From Rhodospirillales bacterium (lineage in GTDB: Bacteria > Pseudomonadota > Alphaproteobacteria > Rhodospirillales > Casp-alpha2), in assembly GCA_028282185.1 (NCBI GenBank), contig JANQIJ010000222.1, positions 1 through 8,933 of the forward strand: DNA of 8,933 nt. The letters run 5' to 3'. Positions 1 through 6,859 of this stretch are shown in pieces. Below the pieces are notes generated by a model that made no database searches, was not told where the DNA came from, and was given only the letters and a program-made list of their open reading frames with translations. Position numbers and translations under genes: made by a program. How positions within the stretch are numbered: the first letter of the stretch is position 1; every line of letters begins with the position of its first letter.

Positions 1-1
1 C

Positions 2-175
2 ACGATCGTCCGCCGGGCCGAGCGCCTGATGACCGAACTGGCGGTACGCGAATCGGTCAACGGGGATGCGGTGAAATACGTCAACCGACTGTCCGATCAC
101 CTGTTCGTCCTGGCTCGGCGGCTAAACGACGGCGGCCGCGCGGACGTGCTTTGGGTGCCCGGCGACAATCGGTGA
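2..175 (+). CDS. pduO: PduO-type cob(I)alamin adenosyltransferase, C-terminal end (partial)
   Basis: This is the last 57 codons of a gene that begins before the window. The protein transfers the adenosyl group of ATP to reduced corrinoid to make coenzyme B12 and acts in the cytoplasm. The visible piece carries the C-terminal family signature: an arginine-rich RRAER helix, a VN pair, the stretch KYVNRLSDHLFVLARRLN, and the ending DVLWVPG, matching the usual YLNRLSDLLFVLAR and LW.PG of the PduO family. The N-terminal ATP-binding part is outside the window. The gene stops at TGA 173-175 and 278 non-coding bases follow. In many alphaproteobacteria this gene lies close to electron-transfer flavoprotein genes and a hydroxybutyryl-CoA dehydrogenase; here only the dehydrogenase follows. 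The family call is firm. Whether the natural substrate is cobalamin or cobyrinic acid diamide cannot be told from this fragment. Confidence 0.88.
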   Translation, partial: TIVRRAERLMTELAVRESVNGDAVKYVNRLSDHLFVLARRLNDGGRADVLWVPGDNR

Positions 176-329
176 CGCCGGGCGACGGCCGCTGGCGATG
201 ATCCGTTGCGGTGCACCCCGGCGGCGATGCGCGACCGGATCGCCGAAGCGGCGGCGGGTGCCGTCCCGGCCACTGAAACGGCAAGCCGATCACAACCGTC
301 CCACAGTCGGTGTTCCGGCGACGCGAAAC

Positions 330-358
330 TTGACCGGCGTCTGGGGCAGGCCTATTGT
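330..358 (+). promoter_or_regulatory. Sigma70-like promoter for hbd
   Basis: TTGACC (330-335) and TATTGT (353-358) are separated by exactly 17 bases. They match the consensus hexamers at five of six and four of six positions. Transcription would start near 365 and give a leader of about 90 bases before the dehydrogenase start at 454. This suggests hbd can be transcribed independently of the upstream adenosyltransferase gene. It is seen by eye only and not scored against a genome-specific model. Confidence 0.5.
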
Positions 359-410
359 GCGGGTGCGAAAAGGCTTGGCCGGCAACAAGACCGGTGGCCG
401 CGCGACCCTT

Positions 411-435
411 GAGGAACGGGTCCTCGCACCGAGGA
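411..435 (+). promoter_or_regulatory. Alternative-pairing leader element upstream of hbd
   Basis: Three blocks lie at perfectly regular spacing: GAGGA (411-415), five bases, TCCTC (421-425), five bases, GAGGA (431-435). The central TCCTC can pair with either flanking block, giving two mutually exclusive 5-bp hairpins with 5-base loops. The downstream GAGGA is purine-rich and resembles a ribosome binding site, but it lies about 18 bases from the hbd start codon. The helices are short, so a regulatory role is only a suggestion. Confidence 0.3.
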
Positions 436-453
436 GCGGAGTTAAGAGCTTAC

Positions 454-1335
454 ATGACTGATAACATCGACAAGATCGGCGTCATCGGCGCCGGACAAAT
501 GGGCAGCGGCATCGCCCATGTCTGTGCCCTTGCCGGGCGCGCCGTTTACCTATTGGACGTTAACGACGACGCGCTTGAGCGCGGTCTTGCCACGATCGAG
601 AAAGGCCTGGGCCGGCAGGCCGAAAAAGGCATGATCGTCGAGGCCGACAAGAACGCCGCCCTGGAACGGATCGCCTCGGGAACCGACTACGCCGGGATGA
701 AGGATTGCGATCTCGTGATCGAGGCGGCAACCGAAGACGAAGACATCAAAAAGACGATCCTCAAATCGCTGTGCGATCACCTGGCCGACGATGCGCTGAT
801 CGCAACCAATACGTCGTCGATTTCGATCACCCGCCTGGCCGCCCAGACCGACCGTCCGGACCGGTTTGTCGGCATGCATTTCATGAACCCGGTGCCACGC
901 ATGGAGTTGGTCGAACTGATTCGCGGCATCGCGACCAGCGAAGAGACCTTCAACCAGATCCGTGAGCTGACCACGGCGCTTGGCAAGAAACCGGTCAATG
1001 CCGAGGATTTCCCCGCTTTCATCGTCAATCGCATCCTGCTGCCGATGATCAACGAAGCGGTCTACACCCTCTATGAAGGGGTCGGGTCGGTGGATGCCAT
1101 CGACACCGCCATGAAGCTCGGCACCCGCCATCCCATGGGTCCGCTGGAGCTTGCCGACTTCATCGGCCTGGACACCTGCCTGGCGGTTATGCATGTGCTG
1201 CACGACGGCCTGGCCGACACCAAGTACCGGCCCTGTCCGCTGTTGGTCAAATACGTCGAAGCGGGCTGGCTGGGCCGAAAGACCGGTCGCGGATTCTATG
1301 ACTATTCCGGCGAAACGCCGGTGCCGACACGCTGA
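454..1335 (+). CDS. hbd: 3-hydroxybutyryl-CoA dehydrogenase (3-hydroxyacyl-CoA dehydrogenase family)
   Basis: A protein of 293 residues, the normal length for single-domain-pair Hbd/PaaH enzymes. It interconverts (S)-3-hydroxybutyryl-CoA and acetoacetyl-CoA with NAD(P) in the cytoplasm, serving short-chain acyl-CoA or polyhydroxybutyrate-related metabolism. The N-terminal Rossmann fold begins with [11 protein letters not shown] (GxGxxG at residues 12-17). The catalytic set known in the family is present and correctly spaced: Ser121 in NTSS, His142 in GMHFMNPVP, Glu154 in MELVE, and Asn192 in VNRIL. The C-terminal domain has [15 protein letters not shown] and ends with [14 protein letters not shown] 454 is chosen because the family begins just before the nucleotide-binding motif; an upstream in-frame extension is composition noise. 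The purine-rich stretch GGAG at 438-441 is about 12 bases away. The gene ends 17 bases from the convergent deaminase gene. Exact chain-length preference is not visible. Confidence 0.93.
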   Translation: MTDNIDKIGVIGAGQMGSGIAHVCALAGRAVYLLDVNDDALERGLATIEKGLGRQAEKGMIVEADKNAALERIASGTDYAGMKDCDLVIEAATEDEDIKKTILKSLCDHLADDALIATNTSSISITRLAAQTDRPDRFVGMHFMNPVPRMELVELIRGIATSEETFNQIRELTTALGKKPVNAEDFPAFIVNRILLPMINEAVYTLYEGVGSVDAIDTAMKLGTRHPMGPLELADFIGLDTCLAVMHVLHDGLADTKYRPCPLLVKYVEAGWLGRKTGRGFYDYSGETPVPTR

Positions 1336-1355
1336 TCCCGTTCCCGCCGGGGTCA
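1333..1355. terminator. Hairpin shared by two convergent stop codons
   Basis: TGATCCCG (1333-1340) and CGGGGTCA (1348-1355) form an 8-bp stem with one G-U pair and a 7-base loop. The two outer triplets are the stop codons of hbd (+) and of the deaminase gene (-). There is no T-tract on either side, so intrinsic termination is uncertain. Its place between convergent genes argues for a bidirectional end signal. Confidence 0.4.
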
Positions 1356-1832
1356 GGCCGTGCCGTCCTCGGGCGCGGCGGCGGACACCAGATCCAGGAT
1401 CAGGCCCGCCTCGTCCAGCATGTCCTTGGTGATCCGATCGTCCTCTGACCAGCGCGACGCGAAGTCGGCGTTCTCCAGGCTGTCCGCATCGACGACGACG
1501 CGCCGAATGCCGACCTGAACGATCGCCCGCGTGCAATCGGCACAAGGGAGATGCGTCACATAGATCGTGCACCCCTTCAAGGGCATGCCTATGCGGGCCG
1601 CGTTGTAGATCGCGTTGCGTTCCGCATGTTCGGTCCATTTGTATTTCTCGGGTCGGGTATGGCGGTCCTCGACCTCGTCATCAATGGCGCGTGGAAACCC
1701 GTTGAAACCGTAGGGTCCCGGGGTCTTGTCGTCACCGACGATCACAGCACCGACCTGGGTCGATCGGTCCTTGGACCAAGTGGCGACCTCCTTTGCCAGG
1801 CGCAGGAAGCGCCGGTCCCATTTCTCGCTCAT
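1353..1832 (-). CDS. dCMP deaminase-family (cytidine/deoxycytidylate deaminase) protein
   Basis: A protein of 159 residues, typical for deoxycytidylate deaminases of the ComEB type. The family hydrolyses the amino group of dCMP to give dUMP for thymidylate synthesis, using one zinc ion. The zinc and catalytic motifs are present: HAE at residues 69-71 (His ligand and Glu proton shuttle) and PCADC at 96-100 (two Cys ligands). The N-terminal part, WSKDRSTQVGAVIV followed by GFNGFPR, is the usual substrate-side region of dCMP deaminases. The start at ATG 1832 is preferred by family length. A longer in-frame ATG at 1883 would add 17 residues but has no ribosome binding site. The clear GAGGAG (1856-1861) instead serves a six-codon frame that overlaps this start. 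The gene converges on hbd and diverges from the desaturase gene. Substrate assignment comes from family membership only. Confidence 0.85.
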   Translation of the reverse strand: MSEKWDRRFLRLAKEVATWSKDRSTQVGAVIVGDDKTPGPYGFNGFPRAIDDEVEDRHTRPEKYKWTEHAERNAIYNAARIGMPLKGCTIYVTHLPCADCTRAIVQVGIRRVVVDADSLENADFASRWSEDDRITKDMLDEAGLILDLVSAAAPEDGTA

Positions 1833-1849
1833 GACTTGACCACTGGCAT
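1829..1849 (-). CDS. Candidate six-codon leader peptide upstream of the deaminase gene
   Basis: On the minus strand an ATG (1847-1849) lies six bases after a consensus GAGGAG (1856-1861). It opens a frame reading MPVVKS and stops at TGA (1829-1831). The stop overlaps the deaminase start codon in an ATGA arrangement, a classic geometry for translational coupling. The deaminase start itself has no closer ribosome binding site, so ribosomes may reach it through this short frame. The alternative is that a one-base indel, natural or from sequencing, has split an N-terminal extension from the deaminase. Confidence 0.35.
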   Translation of the reverse strand: MPVVKS

Positions 1850-1867
1850 GGCCGTCTCCTCGCTCTC

Positions 1868-1896
1868 TTGCCAAGGTTGCCATAACACAGTGAAAT
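1868..1896 (+). promoter_or_regulatory. Possible promoter for the desaturase gene
   Basis: TTGCCA (1868-1873) and TGAAAT (1891-1896) are 17 bases apart, with five and four matches to the sigma70 consensus. A start near 1903 would give a very short leader holding only the ribosome binding site. The element lies in the 88-base divergent gap between the deaminase and desaturase genes. No equally good promoter was found for the opposite direction. Confidence 0.35.
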
Positions 1897-1907
1897 GGGC
1901 CAACACA

Positions 1908-1916
1908 AAGGGAGGA
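1908..1916 (+). promoter_or_regulatory. Ribosome binding site fixing a TTG start
   Basis: AAGGGAGGA contains GGAGG (1911-1915) five bases before TTG 1921. This near-ideal site decides the start of the desaturase gene in favour of TTG over any internal ATG. Confidence 0.65.
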
Positions 1917-1920
1917 CAGC

Positions 1921-2946
1921 TTGGGCGCAAGGCGACCGGCCACCGCGAACGGCCTTGCCGGCACCGCCGAAACCGGGGTTGCCGGCCAGCTCCGCACGGT
2001 CGGCGGCGGCGTCGGCGCGATTTCCTGGCGTCTCAACCTCATCCTGGTCGGGCTGCTGGCCGGGCTGAACCTGATCCAGTTGATCGCAATCCCGGTCTTA
2101 TTGATCCCGATGTCTCCCTATTGGGGCCTTTTGCTGGTGCCGCTGGTGTTCACGACACCGGCGCTGTGGTCGCTGATCCACGAAGCGATCCACGGCATCC
2201 TGCATCCGACCGACGCGGTCAACGACGGCCTCGGCCGGGGCTTGTCGGTGCTGTTCGGCGCGCCGTTTCGGGTTCTCCGGCTCGGCCATTTGATGCACCA
2301 CCGGTTCAACCGCACGGACCTGGACCGAACCGAGGTGACCGGCCCGCAAGGCGCGGGCACCGGCGGCCGCATGGTTTACTTCGCGCGGCTTCTGGGCGGA
2401 CTTTACCTAGCGGAATGCGCCGCCAGCCTAGCCGCCGCGCTGCCGCGGCGGGCGATCCATCGCCTTGTCCATCTCGCCTTCGGCGCCGAGACACCGGACG
2501 GCCGGACGATGATGCGCGCCGCCGATCGCCATTTGATGTCGCCCGCGGGCATTCGGCAAATTCGTTTCGACGGTTTGGCGGCCATCGCGCTGTTCGGGCT
2601 GGCCTTCTATTTCTATGGCGCGTCGTGGTGGATGTTGACCTTGGCCCTCGTCGGCCGCGGCCTGCTGATCTCGTTCTTCGACAACGCCTATCACTACGAC
2701 ACCCCGCTGGACGACGTTCTCTATTCCTACAACTTGCGCCTGCCGCCGGTTCTCGCGCGGGCCATGCTGAACTTTAATTATCACGCGGTGCATCATCGCC
2801 ACCCGGCCCTGCCTTGGCCACAACTGGCAACGCGTTTCGACGCGACCGGCGATGTCTACGAGGGCCCGTTCCTGAGCGTCGCCTGGCGCCAATTGCGCGG
2901 ACCGCTCAACCCCGCCGAGGTGGCCGCGGGCGATCGGCATCGCTGA
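1921..2946 (+). CDS. Integral membrane fatty acid desaturase family protein
   Basis: A protein of 341 residues with the histidine boxes of membrane di-iron desaturases and hydroxylases: HEAIH (His87, His91), HLMHH (His123, His126, His127) and HAVHH (His278, His281, His282). Another histidine (His258) lies in FFDNAYHYD. These enzymes use O2 and an electron donor to introduce double bonds or hydroxyls into acyl chains or related lipids at the cytoplasmic face of the membrane. Hydrophobic segments are visible at about residues 38-58, 65-85, 139-153 and two around 218-252, as the fold requires. The first 30 residues are Ala/Gly-rich and variable. The TTG start is backed by GGAGG at ideal spacing. 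The neighbouring ornithine-lipid genes make a membrane-lipid role plausible, but they have a separate promoter region. The substrate (acyl-lipid, acyl-CoA, or a carotenoid-type substrate) cannot be fixed. Confidence 0.85.
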   Translation: MGARRPATANGLAGTAETGVAGQLRTVGGGVGAISWRLNLILVGLLAGLNLIQLIAIPVLLIPMSPYWGLLLVPLVFTTPALWSLIHEAIHGILHPTDAVNDGLGRGLSVLFGAPFRVLRLGHLMHHRFNRTDLDRTEVTGPQGAGTGGRMVYFARLLGGLYLAECAASLAAALPRRAIHRLVHLAFGAETPDGRTMMRAADRHLMSPAGIRQIRFDGLAAIALFGLAFYFYGASWWMLTLALVGRGLLISFFDNAYHYDTPLDDVLYSYNLRLPPVLARAMLNFNYHAVHHRHPALPWPQLATRFDATGDVYEGPFLSVAWRQLRGPLNPAEVAAGDRHR

Positions 2947-2962
2947 TCGGCGCATGGGCGGC

Positions 2963-2985
2963 GGACGGGCCTGCGTGACCCGTCC
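2963..2985 (+). terminator. Hairpin downstream of the desaturase gene
   Basis: GGACGGG (2963-2969) and CCCGTCC (2979-2985) form a perfect 7-bp GC-rich stem with a 9-base loop, 17 bases after the desaturase stop codon. No T-run follows, so it is an imperfect intrinsic terminator. Confidence 0.45.
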
Positions 2986-3079
2986 ATTCGCCACGACCGA
3001 AAGACGTAAATCGCCGAAAAAATGCCGTATTCTGTAAGAATTATGTCATGTTAGCGTTAACAAACCTTCTTTTGAGTTC

Positions 3080-3108
3080 CCGACAAGTGTCTGTCATCAG
3101 AGTAAAAA
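3080..3108 (+). promoter_or_regulatory. Tentative promoter of the olsBA operon
   Basis: The 251-base gap before olsB is clearly more AT-rich from about 3000 to 3115 than the surrounding genes. CCGACA (3080-3085) and TAAAAA (3103-3108), 17 bases apart, are a moderate sigma70 match. TGTCAT occurs at 3044-3049 and 3092-3097, resembling single PhoB half-sites, but not at Pho-box spacing. Phosphate control of ornithine lipid genes is known in some bacteria; here it is only a possibility. Confidence 0.3.
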
Positions 3109-3197
3109 TTTGTCCCTGGGCGGTTTTCCGCATTTAAGTGAACGGCAACCCGGCCATCTGGTCGACCTTCCGAAACGGACATAGGGACCGCGATTTC

Positions 3198-4040
3198 ATG
3201 AACATCATCGGCAATCTGGCCCTGAAGGGCCAAGGGCCTGAACTGTCCCGACCGCCACGTCCGGTGGACGTGCGCGCCCGGAACCTGGAAATCCGCCTCG
3301 CGGAATCAGCCGAGGAAATCGCCGCGGCTCAGCGCCTGCGTTTCAACGTTTTCTTTGACGAATTGGGTGCCCGCCCGTCGTCCGCCATGGCCCGCGACGG
3401 CCGCGACGAAGATGCTTTTGATGCCTATTGCGACCATCTTCTGGTGATCGACCTCGAGCGCTCGAGCGGCCCGCCTTTCGTCGCCGGGACCTATCGTCTG
3501 TTGCGGCGCTCCGTCGCGGAAGCCAACGACGGGTTTTATTCCTCCGACGAATACGATCTTGAGGCCCTTCTCGAACAGCCGGGGGAATTGGTCGAGCTTG
3601 GCCGCTCCTGTGTCCATTCGGAATATCGGTCCGGCGCGGTCATGCAACTGTTGTGGCGCGGCATCGCCGAATACCTGAAGGCCTTCGACATCCGACTGAT
3701 GTTCGGCTGCGGCAGCCTGCGCGGCACCGAGCCGGCGGCGCTGATGCCGGCGCTCAGCTATCTACATCATTTCCATCTGGCGCCCAGCGACCTGCGCGCG
3801 CGGGCGGTCGCGGACCGGTTTGTCGATATGGCCGGGATTCCTTTGACGCGATTGGACCAGAAATCAGCGCGTGCCATGTTGCCGCCACTAATCAAGGGTT
3901 ACATGCGCCTCGGCGGCTTCGTTGGCCAAGGCGCCGTTATCGACCACGACTTCAACACGACAGACGTATGCATAATCGTACCTACGGACCAAATTACCGA
4001 GAAGTACCATCGCCACTACAAGCCCTGTGGGACGCGTTAG
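3198..4040 (+). CDS. olsB: L-ornithine N-alpha-acyltransferase, ornithine lipid synthesis (OlsB)
   Basis: A protein of 280 residues from ATG 3198, close to the length of known OlsB proteins. OlsB moves a 3-hydroxyacyl chain from acyl carrier protein to the alpha-amino group of ornithine, giving lyso-ornithine lipid, the first step towards this phosphorus-free membrane lipid. The fold is GNAT-like, once annotated as hemolysin. Features seen include the N-terminal RLRFNVFFDELGA (47-58), AGTYRLLRR (96-104), ELGRSCVHSEYR (133-144), and the C-terminal LPPLIKGYMRLGGFVGQGA followed by FNTTDVCII (252-260), all typical of OlsB. An in-frame GTG at 3138 would add 20 residues but has no ribosome binding site or family support; AGGGA at 3183-3187 serves ATG 3198 only at wide spacing. 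The olsA frame starts inside the last 73 bases, so the two genes are very likely co-transcribed and coupled. No signal peptide or membrane segment is visible. Confidence 0.9.
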   Translation: MNIIGNLALKGQGPELSRPPRPVDVRARNLEIRLAESAEEIAAAQRLRFNVFFDELGARPSSAMARDGRDEDAFDAYCDHLLVIDLERSSGPPFVAGTYRLLRRSVAEANDGFYSSDEYDLEALLEQPGELVELGRSCVHSEYRSGAVMQLLWRGIAEYLKAFDIRLMFGCGSLRGTEPAALMPALSYLHHFHLAPSDLRARAVADRFVDMAGIPLTRLDQKSARAMLPPLIKGYMRLGGFVGQGAVIDHDFNTTDVCIIVPTDQITEKYHRHYKPCGTR

Positions 4041-4885
4041 GCGACGCAGGACCGGTTGCCGCGTCCGGCCTTAGGGCCGCTTATCGGCTGCCGCTTTTCC
4101 TGGGACTGACGGCTGTGTTGCTGCCGATCGGCATTTTGCTGTATCCGTTCGGCCGCGGTGCCGTTCGGGTTCCGGCGCGCCTGTGGTTCCGCGGCGTCGC
4201 GCGATTGTGCAACCTGCGGATCAGCGTCAGCGGCCGACCCGTCGATGGCAAGGGCACCCTGTTTGTCGGCAATCATGTGTCCTATCTGGACATCCCGGTC
4301 CTCGGCATCCTGATGAACGGCGCCTTCGTCGCCAAGGACGATGTCGCCGGCTGGCCCCTGTTCGGCTTCTGCGCCAAGGTCTATCGCACGGTCTTCGTCA
4401 AGCGCGATGCCCGCGAAGCGCTCCGCCAACGCACGGAGATAACGGCCCTGCTGCGCGCCGGCACCAGCCTGATCCTGTTCCCCGAAGGCACCAGTTCCGA
4501 CGGAAAGCAGGTTCTGCCTTTCAAAACGGCGCTGTTCGGCGTCGCCGGCGATGCCGCGGCCGATCATCTGCCGAGGGTGCAGCCATTTTCCATCGCCTAT
4601 ACCCGCTATGCCGACGGCCGGCCACTCGACCGCGGCCTGCAGGCGCTTTACGCCTGGTACGGGGACATGACCCTGCTGCCGCACCTGGTCTCGGTCTTCG
4701 GACTGAAGGGTGCGATGGTCGAAGTCACCTTTCACGATCCCGTCACCGCGGCGGACTTCGCCGACCGCAAGGGGCTGGCCCGCCATTGTCGAGATCGGGT
4801 CGCCCATGGCGTTGCCCGCGCCCACAAACGACGGGTTTACAGGATCCCGCGCGAAGACCGCGCGCTCGTCGAATACAAAGCCTGA
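3968..4885 (+). CDS. olsA: Lyso-ornithine lipid O-acyltransferase, PlsC family (OlsA)
   Basis: A protein of 305 residues in the 1-acyl-glycerol-3-phosphate acyltransferase (PlsC/LPLAT) family. Motif I is NHVSYLD (102-108, with His103 and Asp108 forming the HX4D catalytic pair), and the substrate-binding FPEGTSS is at 171-177. One hydrophobic segment at about residues 41-60 precedes the catalytic domain, consistent with attachment to the inner membrane. Adjacency to olsB argues that it adds the second, ester-linked acyl chain to lyso-ornithine lipid; a role in phosphatidic acid synthesis is the alternative, and some OlsA homologues do both. The start is uncertain. ATG 3968 is the only ATG in frame near the expected N-terminus, it overlaps olsB by 73 bases, and it has no Shine-Dalgarno sequence, which suggests coupling to olsB translation. 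The C-terminal 40 residues are basic. The gene converges on ccrM. Confidence 0.87.
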   Translation: MHNRTYGPNYREVPSPLQALWDALGDAGPVAASGLRAAYRLPLFLGLTAVLLPIGILLYPFGRGAVRVPARLWFRGVARLCNLRISVSGRPVDGKGTLFVGNHVSYLDIPVLGILMNGAFVAKDDVAGWPLFGFCAKVYRTVFVKRDAREALRQRTEITALLRAGTSLILFPEGTSSDGKQVLPFKTALFGVAGDAAADHLPRVQPFSIAYTRYADGRPLDRGLQALYAWYGDMTLLPHLVSVFGLKGAMVEVTFHDPVTAADFADRKGLARHCRDRVAHGVARAHKRRVYRIPREDRALVEYKA

Positions 4886-4934
4886 CCGAAGAACAAATCG
4901 ATCACGGCCGCCACCAACGGAGGAGACCGGCCGC

Positions 4935-6232
<1,298 letters not shown>

Positions 6233-6241
<9 letters not shown>

Positions 6242-6859
6242 CACCAGTGACAATATATTGCGGATCGGCTTGAAGCTTTTGCGATGCGCCGGGGTCACGC
6301 CGAAACGCCTAAGGGCGTCCCGATGTTCGCGCGTGCCATAACCCGCGTTGCGTTCCCAGCCGTAGCCGGGATACACGGAAGCCAATGCCGTCATGATCCG
6401 GTCGCGTTCGACCTTGGCGGCGATCGAGGCCGCGGCGATCGACAGCGAGCGCCCATCGCCCTTGACGATGGCGGTGGCCTCACAGGGCAGGTCGGGCATC
6501 CGATTGCCGTCGACCAAGGCATGATCCGGCACCTCGCCAAGGTCGGCAATCGCGCGGGCCATGGCCCTGAATGTCGCCTGCAGGACGTTCACCGCGTCGA
6601 TCTCTTCGGCCGACGCCAAGCCCAGGCCGATGTGGGCATGGTGGGCGAGACGGGCACGCAGGTCTTCGCGCCGGGCCGCGGAAAGCTTCTTGGAATCGTC
6701 CATTTCGCCGATCAGCGCTGGCGGCAAGTCAGCACGGTCGAGCACCACCGCCGCCGCCACCACCGGCCCGGCCCAGGGACCGCGACCGGCCTCGTCGATC
6801 CCACAGACCGATGCCGCGCCGGCGGCCAAGACTTGGTCCTCGAAATGGAAATCAGGCAT
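6233..6859 (-). CDS. rnhB: Ribonuclease HII
   Basis: A protein of 208 residues, normal length for RNase HII. It cuts the RNA strand of RNA-DNA hybrids and single ribonucleotides embedded in DNA, starting ribonucleotide excision repair. The four acidic metal ligands are present: Asp22 and Glu23 in GIDEAGRGPWAGP, Asp117 in ALVDGN, and Asp135 in KGD. DSKKLS (55-60), SIAAASIAAKVERD, the NAGYGT loop with the tyrosine that recognises the RNA-DNA junction (Tyr174), and HRKSF are also seen. The start ATG (6857-6859) overlaps the antiporter stop codon by 8 bases, so the two genes are translationally coupled. The last codons and stop codon contain two GANTC sites belonging to the cluster upstream of ccrM. 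The rnhB-ccrM order is common in alphaproteobacteria. Confidence 0.95.

Larger units (their letters stand above)
176..453 (+). other. Intergenic region between pduO and hbd, leader-rich
   Basis: This stretch of 278 bases has no credible gene. The open frames crossing it are arginine- and proline-rich, with the composition of GC-rich shadow frames. It contains a sigma70-like promoter (330-358) and an apparent 5' leader of roughly 90 bases with complementary GAGGA/TCCTC blocks. Nothing recognisable as an electron-transfer flavoprotein remnant, tRNA or B12 riboswitch was seen. Confidence 0.6.

Noticed and set aside
176..453. Cobalamin riboswitch in the gap after the adenosyltransferase gene, prompted by a GCCACTG sequence near 279.
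   Set aside because: The B12-box and the other conserved blocks of the cobalamin riboswitch are not found in the right order, and the downstream gene is not a B12 gene.
1307..1321. CCGGCG-AAA-CGCCGG inverted repeat near the end of hbd as terminator.
   Set aside because: It lies within coding sequence before the stop codon and has no T-tract; short GC palindromes are expected at this composition.
550..1638. Long open frame on the minus strand across hbd.
   Set aside because: It is antisense to a firmly identified dehydrogenase and to part of the deaminase gene, with a composition typical of GC-rich shadow frames.
1551..2777. 408-residue plus-strand open frame crossing the deaminase and desaturase genes.
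   Set aside because: It spans two real genes in the wrong frames and is arginine/proline-rich; the desaturase histidine boxes lie in another frame.
3044..3097. True Pho box upstream of olsB.
   Set aside because: The two TGTCAT elements are 48 bases apart instead of the 11-base repeat of PhoB sites, so they are kept only as a weak hint.
3138..3197. GTG 3138 as the olsB start.
   Set aside because: No ribosome binding site, and the added 20 residues do not resemble the family N-terminus.
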